Shown here one piece after another: positions 58,841 through 64,000 of a stretch of DNA of 64,000 nt. Below the pieces are notes generated by a model that worked only from the letters and a program-made list of their open reading frames with translations, ran no database searches and was not told the origin of the DNA. Position numbers and translations under genes: made by a program. The DNA is from Sinosporangium album (lineage in GTDB: Bacteria > Actinomycetota > Actinomycetes > Streptosporangiales > Streptosporangiaceae): contig NZ_FNCN01000024.1 in assembly GCF_900100605.1 (NCBI RefSeq), positions 1-64,000 of the forward strand, given 5' to 3'. The first letter of the stretch is position 1; every line of letters begins with the position of its first letter.

Positions 58841-60298
58841 TCACGTCTCCGCCATAGGCGGATCGGTGTCTCCGGGTTCCGGAGTGATGCTTGGTGTCGT
58901 GCTCGGCGTCGGGCTGGGAGTGGTGATCGTCGGGGTCGGCGTGGGGGTTGGAGTCGGGGTCGGTGTCGGCTCCGGTTCGGGAGAAGCCGACGTGCTTACG
59001 GTAGCCGACACGGATGGGGTGGGCCGAGTCGGCTTTGGGCGAAGTATGGGTGTTCTGACGCTCGGGGTTCGCGTCTTGACCGGCTTCTGGCTCTTGGTGG
59101 GTGTCGGTGGCGCGACCGGTTCGGCTCCCCCCACAGGTGGTGAGCCCATGGTGGCGATCGCCACGGCCCCGAGGCTCACCGCGGCCGCGCACCCGGCGGC
59201 GGCCAGGGCGGCCCGCGCTCTTCTACGCCCTTGGCGTACTCGCCCCACAGGGACGGCCGGGGCGGCCACACCGGAAAAGCGCGTCGCGTCGTAGACACCG
59301 GGTTCGTCGGGGATCTGCGGCACGTCACCGAGGGCTCCCGCCGTACGCATCGGCGTGCCGCCGCCGTCCGCCACGTCGACGGGGTACGGCACAGGCCCGG
59401 CCGGCCGGCGGCCCGGGTCGCTCTGCGCCCCCCACCCCGCGGGGTCGGTGAGGCTGCGCAGGTGCCCCGCGTCGGGGGCGTCGAGGGACTCCCGCAGCAC
59501 GTAGGCGCGGTCGGACAGTTCGCGGGCGGTGGCGGGACGCCGGGCGGGGTCCTTGGCGAGGCACGACATGACGAGCGCCGCGACCTCCGGCGGCACCGAA
59601 GCCGGAAGAGGCGGTGGCGCCTGGTTGATGTGCTGGAGCGCGAGCGCGACCTGGTTGTCGGACTGGAACGGAGGCGCGCCCGCCAGGCACTCGTAGGCGA
59701 CCACACCGAGGGAGTAGAGATCGGTGGAGGGGGTCAGGCGCAGGCCCGACGCCTGTTCGGGGCTGACGTATTGCACCGTGCCGACGACCGTGCCGGTCTG
59801 GGTGACGGGCGCCGCCTCAAGGGCGCGGGCGATGCCGAAGTCGGTGATCTTGATCAGTCCGGCCTCGGTCACCAGCAGGTTGCTCGGCTTGATGTCGCGG
59901 TGGATGAACCCCGAACTGTGCGCGACCTGCAGCGCCTTGGCGGTCTGCGACACCATGTCGAGGGCGGTGGCGGCGCCCAGCGAGCCGTTGCGGGCCAGGA
60001 TGACCGACAGCGGCTCGCCGTGGACGAGCTCCATGACGAGGTAGGCGCCGTCGCTCTGCTCGCCGTAGTCGAAGACCTGGGCGATTCCTTGATCGGCAAG
60101 GCCCGCGGCGATCTGCGCCTCGGTGCGGAAACGGTGCCTGAAGGCGGGATCGGCGGCCATGTGCCGGCGGAGCAGCTTGACCGCGACCTCCCGGCCGAGC
60201 AACTCGTCCCTGCCACGCCAGACCTCCCCCATGCCGCCTTCGGCGATACGGGAGACGAGCAGGTAGCGGTTGCCCAGCAGGGTGCCTTCGGCGGTCAT
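58841..60298 (-). CDS. pknA: Serine/threonine protein kinase (PknA-like)
   Basis: The protein is 485 residues. Kinase domain (about 8-265): RIAEGGMGEVWRGRDELLG, Lys in EVAVKLLRRH, FIHRDIKPSNLLVTEA, ITDFGIARAL and VGTVQYVSPEQASGLRLTPS. A Pro/Gly-rich linker leads to one transmembrane helix at about 365-388 (ALAAAGCAAAVSLGAVAIA). An outer tail follows, dominated by Thr-Pro repeats (PEPTPTPTPTPTPTPTITTP), without PASTA modules. It is the partner kinase of PknB in the pbpA-rodA operon. Its ATG overlaps the pbpA stop. Confidence 0.94.
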   Translation of the reverse strand: MTAEGTLLGNRYLLVSRIAEGGMGEVWRGRDELLGREVAVKLLRRHMAADPAFRHRFRTEAQIAAGLADQGIAQVFDYGEQSDGAYLVMELVHGEPLSVILARNGSLGAATALDMVSQTAKALQVAHSSGFIHRDIKPSNLLVTEAGLIKITDFGIARALEAAPVTQTGTVVGTVQYVSPEQASGLRLTPSTDLYSLGVVAYECLAGAPPFQSDNQVALALQHINQAPPPLPASVPPEVAALVMSCLAKDPARRPATARELSDRAYVLRESLDAPDAGHLRSLTDPAGWGAQSDPGRRPAGPVPYPVDVADGGGTPMRTAGALGDVPQIPDEPGVYDATRFSGVAAPAVPVGRVRQGRRRARAALAAAGCAAAVSLGAVAIATMGSPPVGGAEPVAPPTPTKSQKPVKTRTPSVRTPILRPKPTRPTPSVSATVSTSASPEPEPTPTPTPTPTPTPTITTPSPTPSTTPSITPEPGDTDPPMAET

Positions 60299-61758
60299 TT
60301 CCCTAGCACCGCCGCCATCACCGCGCGGGCGACCGGAGCCGCCGTCTGACCACCGGAAGCCTCGTTGCCCGCTCTGCCACCGGACTCGACGATGACCGCC
60401 ACCGCGACCTCGGGGTTGACGGCGGGGGCGAAGGAGATGAACCAGGCATGCGGGGGCTTGCCGTCCGCCGTCTCCGCGGTGCCGGTCTTGCCCCCGACGG
60501 CGACGCCGGGGATCTGGGCCAACTTGGCGGTGCCGTTGTTGACCACGCTGACCATCATCTCCCGCAGCTTGCGTGAGGTCTCCTCGGTCACCGCGGTGGT
60601 GAACTCCTCGGGGTCCGCCTTCTCGATCTCGGTGCCCTCGCTGTCGGCGATCTCCTTCACGAGGTACGGCTTCATGACCACGCCGTTATTGGCGATGCCC
60701 GCCGCCACCATGGCCATCTGCATCGGGGTCATCTGGTTGCTCTGCTGGCCGATGGACGTCTTGGCGATCGCGGCCTTGTCCTCCTCCTTGCCGATGGTGC
60801 TCTTGGACACCGACATCGGGATCTCCAGGTCCTCACCGGCGCCGAACTTCTGTGTCTGCTCGTTCAGCGCGTCGTAGCCGAGGTCCATGCCGATCTGGCC
60901 GAACGGCGTGTTGCAGGAGACCTCAAGGGCGTAGACGAGGGAGACGGTGCCGGAGCCGCACGCCGCCCCGCCGGAGTTGGGCAGTCCGACCGAGGTGTTC
61001 GGCAGCTTGAGGACGGTGGGGGCCGACACCTGGGTCTGGGCGCCCCTGGACTCGTCGTCCTCCAAGAAGGCGGCGGCGGTGACGACCTTGAACGTCGAGC
61101 CGGGCGCATAAGACTGGTTGATCGCGCGGTTGAGCAGCGGCCCGCCGGCTCTCTTCTCGATCGCCTTATATGCCTCGTTGACCTCGCTCCTGTCCGGCTT
61201 GGACAGCGGGTTCGGGTCGAAGGTGGGCAGGGAGACCATGGCGAGAATCGCGCCGGTCTTCGGGTCGAGCGCCACCACCGCGCCGCGCTTTCCGCTCTGG
61301 CTGAGCGCCTTGTGCGCGGCCTCCTGCGCCTTCGGCATGATCGTCAGGTCGACGTTGGCCCCTTTGGACGCCTCGCTGTTGAGCAGGTCGATGCCGCGCC
61401 GGATCAAAAGATCGGGATGGGAGCCGTTGAGCAGCCGGTTGTGCGAGCCCTCGATCTGCGTCGCCTGCTCAGGGGCGAAGAACCCCGTGATGTGCGCGTA
61501 GATTTCGCCTTCCGGGTAGCGGCGGAGGTAGCGGTATTTACTGCTCGTGTCCTTGTTCTCCACCGACTCGGCCAGCACCTTGTCGCCTGCGGTGATACGG
61601 CCTCGCTCGACCTCGTAGCGCGCGTAGAGGTTGCGCTTGTTGCGGCCGTCGGCGCGAAGGTCCTCCGCCTGGACCACCTGCACGTAGTTCACGTTCAGCA
61701 TGAGCAGGCCGAACAGCAGCATGCAGGCGAGTGAGGCACGTTTGAGGGTGCCGTTCAT
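60295..61758 (-). CDS. pbpA: Penicillin-binding protein A (class B transpeptidase)
   Basis: The protein is 487 residues. It has an N-terminal anchor (LACMLLFGLLMLNVNYVQVV), a dimerisation part, and a transpeptidase domain with the active-site SxxK in YAPGSTFKVVTAAAFLED, SxN in ALEVSCNTPFGQIG and KTG in GVAVGGKTGTAETADGKPPH. It cross-links peptidoglycan during septation and growth together with the SEDS protein encoded just upstream. In mycobacteria PbpA is a target of PknB. Overlaps both neighbours by 4 bp. Confidence 0.95.
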   Translation of the reverse strand: MNGTLKRASLACMLLFGLLMLNVNYVQVVQAEDLRADGRNKRNLYARYEVERGRITAGDKVLAESVENKDTSSKYRYLRRYPEGEIYAHITGFFAPEQATQIEGSHNRLLNGSHPDLLIRRGIDLLNSEASKGANVDLTIMPKAQEAAHKALSQSGKRGAVVALDPKTGAILAMVSLPTFDPNPLSKPDRSEVNEAYKAIEKRAGGPLLNRAINQSYAPGSTFKVVTAAAFLEDDESRGAQTQVSAPTVLKLPNTSVGLPNSGGAACGSGTVSLVYALEVSCNTPFGQIGMDLGYDALNEQTQKFGAGEDLEIPMSVSKSTIGKEEDKAAIAKTSIGQQSNQMTPMQMAMVAAGIANNGVVMKPYLVKEIADSEGTEIEKADPEEFTTAVTEETSRKLREMMVSVVNNGTAKLAQIPGVAVGGKTGTAETADGKPPHAWFISFAPAVNPEVAVAVIVESGGRAGNEASGGQTAAPVARAVMAAVLGK

Positions 61759-63137
61759 CGCTGGAACACCTGTGTGAGTCCTTCGTCTTGAATGGCTTGC
61801 GGCGGCGGGCGGCGGGCCGAGTCGGACATCCTCACCAGTAGCGCGATCAAGATCCAGTTGGCCAGCAGCGCCGAGCCGCCCTGGGACATGAACGGCGTCA
61901 CCAGGCCGGTCAACGGGATCAGACGGGTGACACCGCCGACGATGATGAAAATCTGCCAGGCCAGCACAAAGGACAAACCACCCGCGAGCAGCTTCGAAAA
62001 GGGATCGCGGGCCGCGAGAGCCGTACGAAGTCCGCGCTGCACGATGAGGCCGTAGACCAGCAGCAGGGCCATCAGGCCGGTGAGGCCGAGTTCCTCTCCT
62101 GCCGCGGCGAAGATGAAGTCCGAGAACGCGAGCGGGATCTCCTCAGGGCTGCCCTGGCCGAGACCGGTACCGAGGATGCCGCCTGTGCCGAGGCCGAACA
62201 GGCTCTGCATGAGCTGGTAGCTGCCGCCGAACTCACGTTCGTAGTAGATCGAATTCGAGGGGTCGAGCCACACGTTGAAGCGGTCGCCCACATGGCTGAA
62301 GATCTGCCCGGCGATGAAGGCACCGCCGACGAACAGCAGGAGGCCGATGAGCACCCACGACGTGCGCTGGGTGGCGATGTAGAGCATCATCACGAATGCG
62401 CCGAACATCAGGAGCGACGTGCCGAGGTCCTTCTGGAGCACGAGGATGCCGACACTGATGACCCAGGTGATGAGCACAGGGCCGAGGTCGCGGGCGCGAG
62501 GCAGGTCGATGAAGAGCAGGCGTTTGCCCGCTAGGGCCAGGACGTCGCGTTTGGCCACGAGGTAGCCGGCGAAGAACACAGCGAGGGCGAGTTTGGCGAG
62601 CTCGGCGGGCTGAAGGGTAAAGCCGGCGATGTTGATCCAGATACGTGCGCCGAACTGCTCGTGACCGATGAGCGGGAGGAGCGGTGCGATCAGCAGGGCG
62701 AGACCTGCGGCGCCGGCGGTGTAGGTGAGGCGCTGCAGCGCGCGATGGTCGCGCAGCACGATCAGCGTCACCGAGAACATCACAATGCCGATGGCGGTCC
62801 AGAAAAGCTGGGTCGCGGCGGAGGCGCCGACCTCCTTCCCGGCCTCCTCGATGCGGTAGATGATGACCAACCCGAGGCCGTTGACCAGCGTGACCAGCGG
62901 GAGGATCAGGGGGTCGGCCCACGGGGCGAACTTCGCGAGCACCAGGTAGGCGATGAGGACGAGGCCACCGAGGCCCAGGCCGTACGTGAGCATGCCGGCC
63001 GGGACGCTGCCGTTGAGGGCGAGGCCCACGTTCGCGTAGGCGAGCATGACGACGCCCACCGCTCCGGCGAGCATGGCCAGATGGGCCACACGCCGTTTGG
63101 CGGGCATCAGGACTGGGGCTTCGCTGACCGCGTTCAC
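61755..63137 (-). CDS. SEDS glycosyltransferase (RodA/FtsW)
   Basis: The protein is 460 residues from the GTG at 63137. About ten transmembrane helices. SEDS features are GFTLQPAELAKLALAVFFAG, VLQKDLGTSLLMFGAFVMML, GSYQLMQSLFGLGTGGILGT, FIFAAAGEELGLTGLMALLL and PLTGLVTPFMSQGGSALLAN. It polymerises lipid II into glycan strands and partners PbpA. RodA versus FtsW cannot be settled by eye; the operon position is that usually named rodA. It abuts the phosphatase gene with no gap. Confidence 0.94.
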   Translation of the reverse strand: MNAVSEAPVLMPAKRRVAHLAMLAGAVGVVMLAYANVGLALNGSVPAGMLTYGLGLGGLVLIAYLVLAKFAPWADPLILPLVTLVNGLGLVIIYRIEEAGKEVGASAATQLFWTAIGIVMFSVTLIVLRDHRALQRLTYTAGAAGLALLIAPLLPLIGHEQFGARIWINIAGFTLQPAELAKLALAVFFAGYLVAKRDVLALAGKRLLFIDLPRARDLGPVLITWVISVGILVLQKDLGTSLLMFGAFVMMLYIATQRTSWVLIGLLLFVGGAFIAGQIFSHVGDRFNVWLDPSNSIYYEREFGGSYQLMQSLFGLGTGGILGTGLGQGSPEEIPLAFSDFIFAAAGEELGLTGLMALLLVYGLIVQRGLRTALAARDPFSKLLAGGLSFVLAWQIFIIVGGVTRLIPLTGLVTPFMSQGGSALLANWILIALLVRMSDSARRPPPQAIQDEGLTQVFQR

Positions 63138-64000
63138 CTATTGAGACCTCGTGCCTGTCGGTGTCGGGCTCGCCGTGCTGCTCTTGGGCTTCTGCTGGGA
63201 GCTTTCCGTCCTGTCCTGCCGGCTCTGCTGTTTGTCGGGGCTCTCCTCGGCGGACTTGCCGGTGTCGCTGGTGTCGCCGGTCTCCTCCGAGCTGGTGCTG
63301 GCCGTTTTCTGCGTGGCGGCTGCCGCTCTGAGCTCGTCGATCTTCTTCACGCCGGCGTCGACACTGGAGACCGCTATCCCGTCGCGGACCTGCCCCTGTT
63401 CGAAGGCTTTGAGTGTGCTGACCTCAATGCCGGTACGGCGGGCGACGTCGAACAGCTGGAAAGGGCCGATCTCGGTGTTGACCCCCTGGAACACGACCAC
63501 TTCGTTGGCGCTGGTGCCGACGAAGTATTGGTCCTGCGTCCACTGCCAGACGAAAAAACCGCCGACACCCACCACGACGACGCCGGCGCCCAGCGCCGTC
63601 GCGAGGATCGGCCACAGACGTCGTCTTCGGGCGGGCCGACCCGGCGCCTGGGCACCGGGTCGGCCGTCGTCATCGTCGGAGAGAATCGCCGGTTGGGGAG
63701 CGGTGACGGCGGCCCCGCCCGGGGGCGCGCCACCGCCCCCGGCGTTCAGCGAGGAGAGCCGGCCCGACCCGGCCGCCCCCACGAAGGTCGCCTGCCCGAG
63801 CGGGATGAGCGAGTCGTCCACGTCCAGGACGTCGGCCACCACGCAGGTGATGTTGTCCGGCCCGCCGCCCCGGTTGGCCAGGTCGATGAGGGCGCGGACG
63901 ACCTCTTCGGGATCGTCGATGGCGGTCAAGGTCTGATGCAGTGTCTCAGGCCCGACCACGGTGGTCAGTCCATCCGAACACAGCAGATAGCGGTCATCCA
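63138..64000 (-). CDS. PP2C-family Ser/Thr phosphatase (PstP-like), 5' part outside the window
   Basis: The frame is open to the right edge, so only the C-terminal 286 codons are seen. They begin DDRYLLCSDGLTTVVGPETL (PP2C motif with metal-site Asp) and continue NRGGGPDNITCVVADVLDVD (last PP2C motif). After a linker comes one transmembrane helix (LWPILATALGAGVVVVGVGG), an extracellular part (FQLFDVARRTGIEVSTLKAF) and a Ser/Thr/Gln-rich tail. It reverses PknA/PknB phosphorylation and is normally first in the pstP-rodA-pbpA-pknA-pknB operon, as here. Confidence 0.95.
   Translation of the reverse strand, partial: DDRYLLCSDGLTTVVGPETLHQTLTAIDDPEEVVRALIDLANRGGGPDNITCVVADVLDVDDSLIPLGQATFVGAAGSGRLSSLNAGGGGAPPGGAAVTAPQPAILSDDDDGRPGAQAPGRPARRRRLWPILATALGAGVVVVGVGGFFVWQWTQDQYFVGTSANEVVVFQGVNTEIGPFQLFDVARRTGIEVSTLKAFEQGQVRDGIAVSSVDAGVKKIDELRAAAATQKTASTSSEETGDTSDTGKSAEESPDKQQSRQDRTESSQQKPKSSTASPTPTGTRSQ

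Overview
The window is high-GC actinobacterial chromosome, probably from the Streptosporangiales or a close relative. Both ends are conserved, vertically inherited sequence. On the left are a DLW-39 small protein gene and a tRNA-Ala gene, the pair usually found just downstream of gyrA. On the right (about 52.5-64 kb) is the classical cell-division and signalling block: ppiA, rhomboid protease, crgA, class E sortase, glutamine amidotransferase, pknB, a second PknA-type kinase, pbpA, rodA/ftsW and a PP2C phosphatase cut by the window edge. In many actinomycetes these two ends lie close together. Here they are separated by about 50 kb of accessory DNA.

At 2.1-15.5 kb, the 3' half of tRNA-Ala (2145-2217) is repeated at 9035 and 15363, delimiting two tandem integrated elements. 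The 2171-2475 and 9035-9339 copies appear identical over 305 bp. Both elements look dead. Only C-terminal integrase remnants survive, a kinase fragment has been inverted at the 2475/2476 junction, and several backbone genes are frameshifted or truncated. Surviving cargo in element 1 is a GntR regulator, an ApeA-like HEPN protein and an AlbA_2/Schlafen-type protein; the last two are less GC-rich than their surroundings and may be anti-phage genes. Element 2 carries regulators: a short GntR, an unusual double-GntR winged-helix protein, two HATPase-type proteins, and an XRE-DUF5753/DUF397 pair of the WhiJ type. A fragment of an IS21-type helper ATPase abuts the third repeat.

At 15.7-21.6 kb are a TetR/SDR divergent pair with two identical operator half-site arrangements, then a 738-residue protein joining a complete ribosome-inactivating protein (RIP, ricin A-like) domain to eight hemopexin-like repeats, then a secreted PAF-acetylhydrolase-like esterase. 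The RIP-hemopexin protein is the most striking gene in the window.

At 21.9-50.2 kb is a large catabolic island. One set of genes is preceded by copies of a 13-bp near-palindrome (consensus CTATAnTCnATAG) found at six promoters, including that of the FCD-type GntR regulator at 35474-36163. The set encodes an LLM flavin monooxygenase with flavin reductase, a 6-oxocamphor-hydrolase-like crotonase, a NifU-like protein, two amidohydrolases, two flavodiiron-like metallo-beta-lactamase-fold proteins, a cupin, an NMT1-type ABC transporter, a kynurenine-formamidase-like cyclase, a ThDP enzyme, a CaiB-like CoA transferase, a carboxymuconolactone-decarboxylase-like protein, a VOC protein, a thiolase and possibly a muconolactone isomerase. 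The substrate is unknown; the enzyme mix suggests oxidative ring opening of a cyclic ketone or diketone followed by CoA-dependent breakdown. Embedded in it (37.0-43.5 kb) is a second unit with its own HutC-type GntR and inverted 12-bp sites: a double MaoC hydratase, a citramalyl/malyl-CoA lyase-like protein, an MmgE/PrpD protein, a CoA transferase and an acyl-CoA dehydrogenase. These would suit a branched C5 dicarboxylate such as itaconate or mesaconate. An NRAMP transporter follows.

At 50.8-52.4 kb is a short run of small secreted and membrane proteins. All functional calls come from reading motifs and gene order; no database search was run.
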